A DNA stretch of 53,229 nucleotides, taken from positions 1 through 53,229 of the forward strand of contig CAIKLP010000028.1 in assembly GCA_903828245.1 (NCBI GenBank). Direction: 5' to 3'. This document shows, piece by piece, positions 25,543 through 34,708 of the stretch (within the stretch, counting starts at the first letter, position 1; each line of letters starts with the position of its first letter). Under the pieces are notes generated by a model. It was not told the DNA's origin. It did no database searches and was given only the letters and a program-made list of their open reading frames with translations. The translations under genes and the position numbers were made by a program. This DNA comes from an uncultured bacterium (lineage in GTDB: Bacteria; Bacteroidota; Bacteroidia; Sphingobacteriales; Sphingobacteriaceae).

Positions 25543-27030
25543 TTAAAAGCTGACGCGTAATAAGTTTAATTTACTTTTTACCAAACAAGGCAGCAATAAT
25601 TGATCTGCTGCAATTTGCTTTGCGCCAGCAGGCATCAATAATATATTTTCGTTTTCTTTAGCAATGATTTTTTCGTCTGAAAGCCCTTTATTACTGACCG
25701 AAAAGGCCGCCAGCTCCGAAGCTTTTTTAATAGATTTATTGTACACAAAATAAATACGATCGGCATCTACGGCCATGGTATACGAAGAATAAAAAGCAGC
25801 ATCGTCATCGGATACTTGATTTTTTCTGATGATTTGTTCCCAATCTATTTTTCCGTTGGGTTGAATAGAAAACAACAATACATTATCGTAATGGTAAGTA
25901 TAACTGGTGGTGTACATTTGATAATACGAATTGTAATTGGTCGACTCGGTTACATAATTAGATTCGGCTACTAATATGACGCCGCCATCGGAACGCAATA
26001 CCAAACGATCGATAAAATAATTAATCAGTTCGGTGCCCCGATTCACGGTTCGTTCGGCTACAAATTCATTTAAAAATTTAGCTTTAAAACTTTCTGTATT
26101 TTTAGTCCACTTTTGACTGTCGACTAAAAAGTTAGCCGTAAAAATACCGGCCGAAGAAGTGCTATTCATTTCGGAATAAAAACCAGCCAATACCAATTTG
26201 CCATTTAATTCATCTATTTCCATGTGCAAATCGTTCAAGAATAATTTGTCTTGATTGATTGGAATATTTAATAAGGTAGCAGATTTTGGGCTAGCAATAC
26301 TTAAATTAAAATTACGATTGCGCAGGGTTTTCTTTGCTAAATCTAAAGAAGTTAAAAAATACAAAGCGCTGTCATTGCCTAGTTTAAAGTCGTTGAGCAA
26401 TAATACACCATCAAAAAATTCGGTCGGGTAATTTTGATGCCAAACTAAATTTAAGTCTGATTGAAACACATGTACATCAATGGCCATTTTATCGTTTTCG
26501 CCTGCAGGCTGTTTGTACATGGTCGAAAACAGTTGGCCATTTTTACTTTGCTGAATATAATAGACCCCACGATTTGATTTTCGATCGAAGGCAATCGAAA
26601 CTAATTTAGTAGACGCCGAGTTCAACTCCCCTTTTTTAATATCTAATTTAATGGCGTATAAATCGCTGCTACTATTTACTTTATTAATGCTGGTATAAAA
26701 CAAAAATAAACTATCCGATAAAAACTGGATGTCTTGTATGTCGGCACTTGGATCGGGCAATTGCACATTTAAATTCCAAACCAGCGAAAGATTTTTATTC
26801 AATAAACTAATGGCAATATTATTATCGCGCAAGCGTAATTGATTTTGTTTATTATTAAATGGATAATTGCTTTTAAGGATAAAATACCCTTGCTCATTTT
26901 GCCCAATTACTTTCGAATACATGCGCTTGAAAGATTTATCGGTATTGGCAAAAGTTAATTGCTGTGCTGTACTTTTCTGAAGCAAGCCTGAAATAATTAA
27001 AACCACGAAAAGCAAAAATATTCGCTTCAT
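25543..27030 (-). CDS. Secreted protein of unknown function
   Basis: This 495-residue protein has a clear signal peptide (MKRIFLLFVVLIISGLLQKSTAQ). The mature part is made of repeated short beta-rich blocks with recurring patterns such as GQNEQGYFILKSN, LLNKNLSLVW and SNGQLFSTMYK, suggestive of a beta-propeller-like fold in which each blade pairs a measured value with a label. I do not recognise the family. It lies between a glycosyltransferase gene (22 nt upstream) and the polytopic membrane protein gene (1 nt downstream), so it is probably co-transcribed with both. No T9SS C-terminal sorting domain is evident. Confidence 0.7.
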   Translation of the reverse strand: MKRIFLLFVVLIISGLLQKSTAQQLTFANTDKSFKRMYSKVIGQNEQGYFILKSNYPFNNKQNQLRLRDNNIAISLLNKNLSLVWNLNVQLPDPSADIQDIQFLSDSLFLFYTSINKVNSSSDLYAIKLDIKKGELNSASTKLVSIAFDRKSNRGVYYIQQSKNGQLFSTMYKQPAGENDKMAIDVHVFQSDLNLVWHQNYPTEFFDGVLLLNDFKLGNDSALYFLTSLDLAKKTLRNRNFNLSIASPKSATLLNIPINQDKLFLNDLHMEIDELNGKLVLAGFYSEMNSTSSAGIFTANFLVDSQKWTKNTESFKAKFLNEFVAERTVNRGTELINYFIDRLVLRSDGGVILVAESNYVTESTNYNSYYQMYTTSYTYHYDNVLLFSIQPNGKIDWEQIIRKNQVSDDDAAFYSSYTMAVDADRIYFVYNKSIKKASELAAFSVSNKGLSDEKIIAKENENILLMPAGAKQIAADQLLLPCLVKSKLNLLRVSF

Positions 27031-27052
27031 GTGGTAAAAATAAGAGAATTAA

Positions 27053-28066
27053 CTAATAATTAGTGGCTTTTAATATTAATTGATCTAAGTCGACGAGCAC
27101 TTTCGATAAATTATCTGGAAAGTTAATTTTAGGCCCATGCGCTTCTTCAAGCCATGTATCTAATAAAATTTCGGCCGCTTCGTCGAGCTCGTGCACCACG
27201 GGTATACCCATTTTATGTAGGGCTTCGGCATTACAAATTTGTTCGTATTGTCCTTTCATCGGCACCGAAAAAACTTTTTTGCCTAAAAATAATGCTTCGG
27301 CTGGTGCTTCAAAACCACCGCCGGTAAGCAAGCCCGCACAAGAAGCTAAACTATTATTGAAGCTTTCGTTTTGCACTGGGCAAACTTTGATGTTTTCAAT
27401 TTGATAAGCTTGCTTTAAATTTTTAGCAAAAACTTGCCATTTAATTTGCGGCCATTTACTCAAATAATTAACTAAAAATTCGTGCTGATAAGCTGGCAAG
27501 TAAACCGTATAATGTCCGTCGTTGCTGGTTTTTAAACTGCGTATTTCTTTTCGAATAATGGGGGTATTGATAAAAGTATCATACGATTCAAAATGAAAAG
27601 CAATTTGAAAATCACTGGGTGCGTATTGTTGAAATAAAAACTCGGTAAAATTATCGGTTTGTGATGGCCTTGGTGTTTTATCAGACAAAAAAGAAGACTG
27701 ATGACTGAGCGCGATAACTGGTATTTTTTTTCTTTTAGCGGCCCATGCACTCAAAGGTTCGAAATCGTTGATCACTAAATCGTATTGCGTGATAGGTAAA
27801 GTGAATAAATCTTTTAGAAAAGTAATAGGGCTTAAACTATTAATGGTTTTCCAATAATCTACCCCGCCGTTTTTCCCAAAAATAAAACTAGCTCCTTTTT
27901 TTCTATATTTAATTTGATGTGGCAAAGCGACATCTACTTGCGTACCACTAATTAAAATATCGAGCTCAAAATGTTGTTGCAAATAAGGTATAAAATCGCG
28001 TGCACGGCTCACATGGCCGTTGCCGGTGCCTTGTATTGCGTACAATATTTTTAATTTTCGAGCCAT
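27053..28066 (-). CDS. MJ1255-type glycosyltransferase (GT-B fold)
   Basis: This 337-residue glycosyltransferase is recognised as the MJ1255/VC2487 group. The N terminus has ILYAIQGTGNGHVSRARDF with the Gly-rich acceptor loop, and the C-terminal donor-site motif GLLTGGGFEAPAEALFLGKK is like GT28/MurG enzymes. It probably acts on a membrane lipid or polyprenyl acceptor at the inner face of the inner membrane; the sugar is not known. Its stop is 22 nt from the secreted protein gene, and its start is 15 nt after the end of the LpxH-like phosphoesterase gene. Pairing with a lipid-A-type phosphatase points to envelope lipid glycosylation, which is inference. Confidence 0.8.
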   Translation of the reverse strand: MARKLKILYAIQGTGNGHVSRARDFIPYLQQHFELDILISGTQVDVALPHQIKYRKKGASFIFGKNGGVDYWKTINSLSPITFLKDLFTLPITQYDLVINDFEPLSAWAAKRKKIPVIALSHQSSFLSDKTPRPSQTDNFTEFLFQQYAPSDFQIAFHFESYDTFINTPIIRKEIRSLKTSNDGHYTVYLPAYQHEFLVNYLSKWPQIKWQVFAKNLKQAYQIENIKVCPVQNESFNNSLASCAGLLTGGGFEAPAEALFLGKKVFSVPMKGQYEQICNAEALHKMGIPVVHELDEAAEILLDTWLEEAHGPKINFPDNLSKVLVDLDQLILKATNY

Positions 28067-28081
28067 ACTTAAATGTAAGAA

Positions 28082-28921
28082 TTATTCTGCTTTTGCAATC
28101 AAAGAATTATACAAAGATCTTACATCTAGTTTGGAAGCTAAATTGATAAAGGATTCTTCATCGTGCAATTCTGCCGATTGATCTTCTCTAAACTGATAGA
28201 TACTCCAGCTTTTTTCGTTGTATTCTAGGGCGGTTAAACTCTCTACCCAATCGCCAGAATTTAGATAAGTAACGCTACCCTTTTCGTTGGTATATAACTT
28301 TTTTTCGGCTTGGTGAATGTGTCCACAAATTACATAATCAAATTCTTTTTCGATGGCAATTTCGGCTGCGGTATTTTCGAAATCGTTGATAAACTTGACC
28401 GCGTTTTTTACACTCGCTTTGATCTTTTGCGATAAACTCATTTTCTCTTTTCCCAACTTGGTTAAGAAATAATTAATGAAGGTATTGAGCATGATTAAAC
28501 TGTCGTACCCAATGGCGCCAAGCTTTGCAAGCCATTTAGAATATTGCATAGTCACGTCAAAAACATCGCCATGAAAAAACCATGCTTTTTTACCGTCTAA
28601 TTCTAAGACTAATTTATTTTGCAATTTAAGAGATCCCATTTCGAAATCGGCAAATTTGCGCAGCATTTCGTCATGATTACCCGTTAAATAATAAACCGGT
28701 ATATCGGCACTTACATATTTAAGAAAACGCCTTAGTACTTTTAAATGTGATTCGGGAAAATAACTTTTATTGAATTGCCAGATGTCGATGATATCGCCAT
28801 TGAGGATAATCATTTTAGGATCAATACTTTTTAAGTATCGAAGCAATTCTTTGGAATGACAACCGTAAGTACCTAAATGAATATCAGATAATACGACAAT
28901 TTCGACTGGTCTTTTAGGCAT
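28082..28921 (-). CDS. LpxH-like metallophosphoesterase
   Basis: This 279-residue calcineurin-like phosphoesterase has the complete metal-binding motif series: SDIHLG (residues 12-17), GDIIDIW (42-48), GNHDE (81-85), HGDVFD and CGHIHQAE. Bacteroidota proteins of this type are annotated as UDP-2,3-diacylglucosamine diphosphatase (LpxH/LpxH2-like), which releases UMP during lipid A synthesis. The N terminus is a little longer than in E. coli LpxH (240 residues), and a helical insertion follows the HGDVFD motif, as in LpxH2. It could also act on another nucleotide-diphospho-lipid. The next gene downstream encodes a glycosyltransferase. Confidence 0.78.
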   Translation of the reverse strand: MPKRPVEIVVLSDIHLGTYGCHSKELLRYLKSIDPKMIILNGDIIDIWQFNKSYFPESHLKVLRRFLKYVSADIPVYYLTGNHDEMLRKFADFEMGSLKLQNKLVLELDGKKAWFFHGDVFDVTMQYSKWLAKLGAIGYDSLIMLNTFINYFLTKLGKEKMSLSQKIKASVKNAVKFINDFENTAAEIAIEKEFDYVICGHIHQAEKKLYTNEKGSVTYLNSGDWVESLTALEYNEKSWSIYQFREDQSAELHDEESFINLASKLDVRSLYNSLIAKAE

Positions 28922-28924
28922 AGC

Positions 28925-29017
28925 TTAATCTTGCTCTTCATCTAAAACAACCTCGAAAGGAGCGAAATAACCAATGATTAAGAAAAGAATACTTGCCGAT
29001 AGAACGATAACTTGCAT
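28925..29017 (-). CDS. 30-residue membrane peptide (short ORF)
   Basis: This short ORF starts at an ATG at 29017 and encodes 30 residues: MQVIVLSASILFLIIGYF at the N-terminal side, a hydrophobic stretch of about 16 residues, then an acidic tail ending DEEQD. It would be a single-pass inner-membrane peptide. TATTTTTG (minus strand, 29033-29040) fits the -7 consensus just upstream; the nearest TTG (29057-29059) is 16 nt away. The gap between the yjjG-like and lpxH-like genes is otherwise empty. Such miniature membrane proteins are easily missed. The hydrophobic-then-acidic pattern and the promoter-like site support a real gene, but there is no family evidence. Confidence 0.5.
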   Translation of the reverse strand: MQVIVLSASILFLIIGYFAPFEVVLDEEQD

Positions 29018-29081
29018 ATACTTATTTTAATACAAAAATAAAATACACATGTCATGCAATCGTTAATTCAATATTAAGAAA

Positions 29082-29783
29082 TTATGCAAGAATCTGGAGC
29101 AATTGGGAAAGATGGGCGATTTCGTAATTACAATCTACGCTGTGTGCTTGTAAATGAGGGTTAAAATATATTTGGTCGATGCCCGCATTTTTAGCCCCTA
29201 ATATATCGGCTTCTAAACTATCGCCAATCATAATCGCATCTTTTGCCTCGCAACCCGCCACGGCTAAGGCATGCTGAAACAAAGCAATGTCGGGCTTGTA
29301 TTTACCTATCACTTCCGACACAAAAATTTCTTTGAAATAAGGTTTCAAATTTGATTTGCTTAATTTTAATTCGGAAGATTCTTGAAAGCCATTGGTAATA
29401 ATGTGCATTTGGTAGTGGGGCTGCAAAGCTTGTAATACTTCGTGCGCACCCGCAAACAAATTAGTTTTATGCGGGCTTTCTTTTACATAATCTTCTTCAA
29501 ACTGCAAAGGAATAAGCGCATCGGGCAAACCCAATTCTCGAAATGTTTTTTTGAAACGCGTGTCGCGCAATGCTTCTTTAGAAATTTCGCCTAAATGATA
29601 GGCACGCCATAAGGCGTGGTTGTTTTCGGTATATAAACTGATAAAATCTTGCACTTCGAATAAACCATGTTGCGCCAATTCATAACGATCAAACAATTCG
29701 ATTAAGGTTTCTTTGGCGTTGGTATCAAAATCCCAGAGAGTATGGTCTAGGTCGAAAAATAGATGTTGGTATTTTTTAGACAT
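29082..29783 (-). CDS. YjjG-type HAD nucleotidase
   Basis: This 233-residue haloacid-dehalogenase hydrolase has the nucleophile motif FFDLDHTLWDF (Asp11, Asp13), an alpha-helical cap, motif II IITNGFQ, motif III Lys in KYKPD, and motif IV MIGDSLEADILGA. The DHTLWDF form and the cap are those of YjjG-type noncanonical pyrimidine nucleotidases, which dephosphorylate dUMP, dTMP and modified nucleoside monophosphates. Its start overlaps the end of the deacetylase-like gene by 8 nt. It stands outside the polysaccharide role of its neighbour, so it is probably just a housekeeping phosphatase. Confidence 0.85.
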   Translation of the reverse strand: MSKKYQHLFFDLDHTLWDFDTNAKETLIELFDRYELAQHGLFEVQDFISLYTENNHALWRAYHLGEISKEALRDTRFKKTFRELGLPDALIPLQFEEDYVKESPHKTNLFAGAHEVLQALQPHYQMHIITNGFQESSELKLSKSNLKPYFKEIFVSEVIGKYKPDIALFQHALAVAGCEAKDAIMIGDSLEADILGAKNAGIDQIYFNPHLQAHSVDCNYEIAHLSQLLQILA

Positions 29784-31083
29784 AAATACTAGACAATAAT
29801 TCTTCGTAAATGTTTTCCCAGCCCTTCCATTCTTGGTAGCCGCTCATCGACTCGTTGTGCCATAGCGTACAAAAAACACCCTTGACCGCTTGTACCGATT
29901 GTAATAATTGTTTAGCTGCTGCTAAAGTTTGTTCGGGGGTATATTTTAAATAGGCATGAAAAGTAGTATCCATTAAACAAAATGGATGTAAGGTTAAAAA
30001 AGTAATTTGGTTGGCTTGCAAATCAAAAAAAGGAAAAGGCCTACAAGTGCTTGCCCTAAATCCAATTTGACTGGCATAGCCCATAGTATAATCGTGTAGA
30101 ATACCAATTTTTATTAAATCGTAATACGTATTTGGTATTTGCATTTTTAAATAATGCTGACGTGAGCTATTGATATTGCGCTGAATCACTTGCGATAAAT
30201 TAAATCGCTCCGACTGCATGATTTCGGGATTTTGATCAGATTGATAAGAGGGGTGAATGCCAATATCTGCAGTATGCGAGAGCCTTTTGATGCGTTGCAA
30301 AAAATCGGCTTGCGTAATTTCTAAATTAATATCTTGGACAGTATTTTTTTCGGCAAACAAAATAAAATAAATGGCTTTCCAATTTATTTTACGATGAATT
30401 TTTTCTAATCGATCGTATTGATCAAAGGGGTCGTCGATTTGCAATCTGCGAACCGCCATTTTATTTTTAACATCTTTAAAATCGGCTTTTAATAAACTAC
30501 CCAAAATAGATTTGATGAATCGACTATTGCTTTTTCCTTTGGTTCTAAATACTTGATCGATGTCGATGGTACAGGCTACCTGAAAATGATTTTCTCTAAA
30601 GGAAAGTGTTGGGAAAACTTTTTTCAATTCGCTGGCAAATGCAAAAGCCCATTCGTCTATTAATGGTTGCTGTAAAAATTGGGCGCGATAGGCCAAAGAA
30701 TTTTCGGCTGCAAATCGCCCATGCGCATCGGCTTGATTAGGTAAATATTCTTCGTAACGACTCAATAAATAAAATGCAGCTGCAAAAATATCGAAATGCC
30801 AATCGCTGTTATTGCTTGGAAAAAAGTAAGGCAAAGCCTGGTCGTTTTTTACTTCAATATCGAGCGTTCGAATCTCGGTTTCGGAAAGTAAGCCATGCGG
30901 CATGATATAAAATTCGGTAAAATGGCTGCGTTGCTCGCTGTAATTCAACAACTGATCTTGAGCTGGATCGAATTCGGATAAATGGCTAATATGCTTAAAA
31001 TCAATACCCAATACCGTTTCGAGCAAGAATTTCGAAATGTAGGCAAAGCGCGCACTGGGTATGTTAGAATATATTTTTAGCAT
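29776..31083 (-). CDS. Polysaccharide deacetylase-like protein
   Basis: This 435-residue protein resembles the Bacteroidota polysaccharide-deacetylase-like family (NodB-type fold with an extra N-terminal domain of about 130 residues). In the NodB-type part the metal-site region reads CTIDIDQVF (near 170), IGIHPSYQSD is the His-containing loop, and the C-terminal catalytic region has CTLWHNESMSG. ADIGIHPSY is typical of members that remove N-acetyl groups or act as related hydrolases on surface glycans. No signal peptide is seen, so it is probably cytoplasmic. It is transcribed away from the YfhO gene, with the divergent region at 31084-31166. Confidence 0.75.
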   Translation of the reverse strand: MLKIYSNIPSARFAYISKFLLETVLGIDFKHISHLSEFDPAQDQLLNYSEQRSHFTEFYIMPHGLLSETEIRTLDIEVKNDQALPYFFPSNNSDWHFDIFAAAFYLLSRYEEYLPNQADAHGRFAAENSLAYRAQFLQQPLIDEWAFAFASELKKVFPTLSFRENHFQVACTIDIDQVFRTKGKSNSRFIKSILGSLLKADFKDVKNKMAVRRLQIDDPFDQYDRLEKIHRKINWKAIYFILFAEKNTVQDINLEITQADFLQRIKRLSHTADIGIHPSYQSDQNPEIMQSERFNLSQVIQRNINSSRQHYLKMQIPNTYYDLIKIGILHDYTMGYASQIGFRASTCRPFPFFDLQANQITFLTLHPFCLMDTTFHAYLKYTPEQTLAAAKQLLQSVQAVKGVFCTLWHNESMSGYQEWKGWENIYEELLSSIYV

Positions 31084-31113
31084 GTTTATACAAGCAATTG
31101 TAGCGCTAAGATA

Positions 31114-31145
31114 TTGAAAATCACAAAATCAATTTTGTACATTTG
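31114..31145 (+). promoter_or_regulatory. Predicted promoter of the YfhO gene
   Basis: TACATTTG (31138-31145) is a full match to the -7 consensus. TTG (31114-31116) lies 21 nt upstream, two bases longer than ideal. The start site near 31152 leaves about 15 nt before the ATG at 31167 and excludes the upstream in-frame TTG at 31143, which overlaps the -7 box. Confidence 0.45.
31123..31138. repeat. Inverted repeat between the promoter elements, possible operator
   Basis: ACAAAAT, a 2-nt spacer and ATTTTGT form a perfect 7+7 bp inverted repeat located between the predicted -33 and -7 elements of the YfhO promoter, a normal place for a repressor site. It lies in the divergent region and could also affect the minus-strand deacetylase-like gene. 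There is no direct evidence of binding. Confidence 0.45.
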
Positions 31146-31166
31146 GAAAGTTCAATTCAAAACGCA

Positions 31167-33605
31167 ATGGAAAACCAATCATTCTTTAAGAGAAACCAAA
31201 ACGTATTTCTCGCAATTATCGTCTTTTTCGCAATCAGTTATCTTTATTTCAGCCCTATTTTAGAAGGTAAGGTAATAAAACAAAGTGATGTCGAGAACTT
31301 AAAAGGTGGATTTACTGAAATTAGACATTATAAAGAGACTACTGGCAACTATGCATTGTGGAGTAATTCGATGTTTTGCGGAATGCCAACTTACTTAATG
31401 TGGTTAGGTTACCCATCGAATATTGCCGGAAAACTAATGGATTGGTACAATTTGATATTACCCAACCCGATCAACACCATATTTTTATACTTAATTGGTT
31501 TCTTTATTTTATTGAGAACCTTAAAAATGAATGTTTGGCTGAGTGTAATGGGCGCCGTAGCCTTTACCTTCTCCTCTTATAATTTTGCCATTATTGCGGC
31601 AGGTCATACCAACAAAGCGATTGTAATTGGTTTGTTTGCCCCAACCATTGCGGGTATTATTTTGGCCTATCGAAATGAATTATTAAAAGGTGCTACGGTA
31701 ACAGCATTGGCATTGGCTTTACAAATAAAAGCGAATCACTACCAAATGAGTTATTACTTAGCCATGGCCATTGGCATTTATGTAATTGTGCAATTTATTT
31801 ATGCGATTAAAGATAAAACGATTGCTAATTTCTTTAAATCATCGGCTGTATTGGCTGCTGCTGCTGTGTTAGCGGTTGCGGTAAATATTACACCGCTTTT
31901 ATTAACAGAAGAATATGCCAAAGAATCTATTAGAGGAAAATCGGAATTAACACTCGATCCGAAAGCTAGCAAAGATGGTTTGAGCGAAGAATATGCTTTT
32001 GAATACAGCTATGGTGTAGGCGAATCTTTTACCTTATTGATTCCTAATTTTAATGGCGGTGCTTCTGCGGGTGCCTTGTCTAAAAATTCGGAGACTTATA
32101 AATTTTTAAAAGACAGAAATGTACCCAACGCTCCACAAATAATTAAGCAATTGCCTTTGTATTGGGGTGATCAAGCCTTTACAGCGGGGCCGATTTATTT
32201 TGGTGCAATTGTATTGTTCTTATTTATTTTAGGATTTTTTATTGTACAACGAAAAGAAAAATGGTGGATTTTAGCAACCGTTGTGTTAACCTTGGCTTTA
32301 TCTTGGGGTAAAAACTTTTTATTCCTTTCGGATTTCTTCTTTAATCATTTCCCTTATTACAATAAATTTAGAGCGGTGTCTTCTATTTTAACGGTGACCA
32401 GTTTATTGGTTCCTTTAATGGCGGCATTTGCAGTCGAAGAAATTATCAAAACGAAAGAAAATTCAAAAGTATTATTGAAGAAAGTACGCAATGCATTTTT
32501 TGTAGTGGGTGGCTTGGCGCTCCTATTTGCAGTGATGCCTGGCTTAGCGGGTAGTTTTATTAACGAGACCAGAGACAAAGCTTCTTTCGGCGAATCATAC
32601 GAACAATTAATTAGTGCCATTAGTGCCGACCGCGAAAGTTTATTGCGCATGGATGCACTGAGATCTTTTGCCTTTATTTTAATTGGCGCCGGATTACTCT
32701 ACGCATTTATTGCAAAGAAAATAAAAAGCAATTACTTATTAATTGGTTTGGCTTTAACCATTACCATTGATATGTGGGCAGTAGATAAAAGATATTTGAA
32801 CAATGACAACTTTGGTAAAAAAGTAAAAAACTTAGACAACGAGGTGCCACCAAATGCAGTAGATCTAGAGATCTTGAAAGATCCTGCGATGTATTACCGC
32901 GTGTATAACTTAACGGTAAATCCATTTACCGATGGTAATACTTCGCGCTACCATAAATCTATTGGTGGTTACCATGCAGCAAAATTAAAACGCTACCAAG
33001 AATTAATTGAAAATCAAATTTCGAAAGGTAATATGAATGTATTGAGTATGTTGAATACTAAATATTTTATTACTGCACCGCAAGGAAGCAATCAAGCCAT
33101 TCCACAAACAAACCCAATGGCTTGTGGCAATGCATGGTTTATTAATGACATAAAATATGTAGCCAGTGCAGATTCTGAAATGTTGGCTTTAACTAATTTT
33201 GATCCAAAGCAAACCGTATTTATCGACCAAAGATTTAAAGAGCGCGTAGGTACAATGAATTTGAAAAAAGATAGCACGGCCAATATTGCTTTAACTTATT
33301 ACAGCCCCGATACCTTAAACTATACGAGTAATACCGCTGCAGAAAGCTTTGCCGTATTCTCGGAAATATATTATGAGAAAGGCTGGAACGCTTATGTAGA
33401 TGGACAAAAGACAGATCATTTTAGGGTAAACTATGTATTGCGCGGGATGAAAATACCTGCAGGCAAACACGAAGTTTCTTTTAGATTTGAACCCGCAAAT
33501 TATTTCTTAGGCGAAAAAATTGCAGGCGTGAGTTCTATCTTATTGCTTTTATTAGTTGCTGGTAATTTATTTATGGCTTACAAAAAAAATACAACAAACG
33601 CATAA
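31167..33605 (+). CDS. YfhO family membrane protein
   Basis: This 812-residue polytopic inner-membrane protein is recognised as YfhO. It has a first hydrophobic helix (VFLAIIVFFAISYLYFSPIL), a predicted periplasmic loop with CGMPTYLMWLGYPSN, and more than ten further helices. There is a large C-terminal periplasmic or lumenal domain (about residues 560-790) and a final helix (ILLLLLVAGNLFMAY). YfhO proteins belong to the GT-C superfamily; in Gram-positives they help glycosylate teichoic acids. The ATG at 31167 is preferred over the TTG at 31143. Its stop overlaps the ATG of the epimerase gene (TAATG), so the two are coupled. This suggests lipid-linked sugar transfer onto a surface glycan. Confidence 0.85.
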   Translation: MENQSFFKRNQNVFLAIIVFFAISYLYFSPILEGKVIKQSDVENLKGGFTEIRHYKETTGNYALWSNSMFCGMPTYLMWLGYPSNIAGKLMDWYNLILPNPINTIFLYLIGFFILLRTLKMNVWLSVMGAVAFTFSSYNFAIIAAGHTNKAIVIGLFAPTIAGIILAYRNELLKGATVTALALALQIKANHYQMSYYLAMAIGIYVIVQFIYAIKDKTIANFFKSSAVLAAAAVLAVAVNITPLLLTEEYAKESIRGKSELTLDPKASKDGLSEEYAFEYSYGVGESFTLLIPNFNGGASAGALSKNSETYKFLKDRNVPNAPQIIKQLPLYWGDQAFTAGPIYFGAIVLFLFILGFFIVQRKEKWWILATVVLTLALSWGKNFLFLSDFFFNHFPYYNKFRAVSSILTVTSLLVPLMAAFAVEEIIKTKENSKVLLKKVRNAFFVVGGLALLFAVMPGLAGSFINETRDKASFGESYEQLISAISADRESLLRMDALRSFAFILIGAGLLYAFIAKKIKSNYLLIGLALTITIDMWAVDKRYLNNDNFGKKVKNLDNEVPPNAVDLEILKDPAMYYRVYNLTVNPFTDGNTSRYHKSIGGYHAAKLKRYQELIENQISKGNMNVLSMLNTKYFITAPQGSNQAIPQTNPMACGNAWFINDIKYVASADSEMLALTNFDPKQTVFIDQRFKERVGTMNLKKDSTANIALTYYSPDTLNYTSNTAAESFAVFSEIYYEKGWNAYVDGQKTDHFRVNYVLRGMKIPAGKHEVSFRFEPANYFLGEKIAGVSSILLLLLVAGNLFMAYKKNTTNA

Positions 33606-34702
33606 TGATACGCATCGATATAATTGCGGGCGCACGCCCAAACTTCATGAAGATTGCACCCATTATTGCCGCAATTGAATTAGAGAAACAAAAAGGCACT
33701 GCCATTGATTTTCGTTTGATTCATACGGGTCAACATTATGATCAAAAAATGAGTGGTGATTTTTTTGAACAGTTAGGAATTCCTGCACCTCATGTAAATT
33801 TAGAAGTTGGTTCGGGCACACAAGCAGAACAAACTGCTAAAATTATGATGGGCTACGAGGCTTTATTACTAGAATCTCCAAGTAATTTATGTTTAGTGGT
33901 AGGCGATGTAACCTCGACGATGGCTTGCGCCATTGCTGCTAAAAAATTAAACATAGATGTGGCCCATGTGGAAGCAGGCATTCGTTCTGGCGACCGCAGC
34001 ATGCCCGAAGAAATTAATCGCATGGTAACCGATTCGATTACCGATTACTTCTTTACCACTTCGGAAGTAGCCAATACCAATTTAAAAAATGCAGGGGTGG
34101 CAGATAGCAGCGTATTTTTTGTGGGCAATACCATGATTGACACTTTGCTAAAACAAATGCCGAATTTTAAGCAACCCGATTTTTGGGAAGCAGCCAAATT
34201 AACCCCACAAAATTATTTTGTATTGACATTGCACCGCCCATCTAATGTAGATGCCGATACGCAATTACAAGAATTATTGTCCGAAATTATGCAACATACG
34301 CAAGGACACAAAGTGATATTTCCAGTACATCCGCGTACAGCAAAAATGTTGGCTCAATTAAATATCAATTTCGAAAATTTATTTTTAACAGAACCCATGA
34401 GCTATTTAGCCTTTAACTATTTAGTGAAACATGCAAAGGCCGTAATTACCGACTCTGGAGGTATTACAGAAGAAACTACCGTAATGCAAATTCCATGTAT
34501 TACTTTAAGAAGCAGCACCGAAAGACCCGAAACTTGTAGCATTGGTACCAACGAATTAATTGGCACCGATCCAGCGGCGATTAAACCTACGCTCGAAAAA
34601 TTATTTGCAGGCAATTGGAAAAAAGGAGGCATTCCACCTTTATGGGATGGTCATACTGCCGAAAGAATTGTAGCAGCCATTAAATCTATTTACGCTATTT
34701 AA
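33605..34702 (+). CDS. wecB: UDP-N-acetylglucosamine 2-epimerase
   Basis: This 365-residue non-hydrolysing epimerase interconverts UDP-GlcNAc and UDP-ManNAc. The family residues are in place: RPNFMKIAP at the N terminus, Asp101 in VVGDVTSTMA, Glu123 in AHVEAGIRSGDRS, Glu135/Glu136 in PEEINR, and the C-terminal TDSGGITEE motif. The length is normal. The start codon overlaps the YfhO stop, so they form a two-gene unit. Its product, UDP-ManNAc, could be oxidised by the WbpA/TviB-like dehydrogenase. If it accepts UDP-GlcNAc3NAcA, it would make the manno-uronic form as WbpI does. That second role is speculative. Confidence 0.9.
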   Translation: MIRIDIIAGARPNFMKIAPIIAAIELEKQKGTAIDFRLIHTGQHYDQKMSGDFFEQLGIPAPHVNLEVGSGTQAEQTAKIMMGYEALLLESPSNLCLVVGDVTSTMACAIAAKKLNIDVAHVEAGIRSGDRSMPEEINRMVTDSITDYFFTTSEVANTNLKNAGVADSSVFFVGNTMIDTLLKQMPNFKQPDFWEAAKLTPQNYFVLTLHRPSNVDADTQLQELLSEIMQHTQGHKVIFPVHPRTAKMLAQLNINFENLFLTEPMSYLAFNYLVKHAKAVITDSGGITEETTVMQIPCITLRSSTERPETCSIGTNELIGTDPAAIKPTLEKLFAGNWKKGGIPPLWDGHTAERIVAAIKSIYAI

Positions 34703-34708
34703 ATTGAA

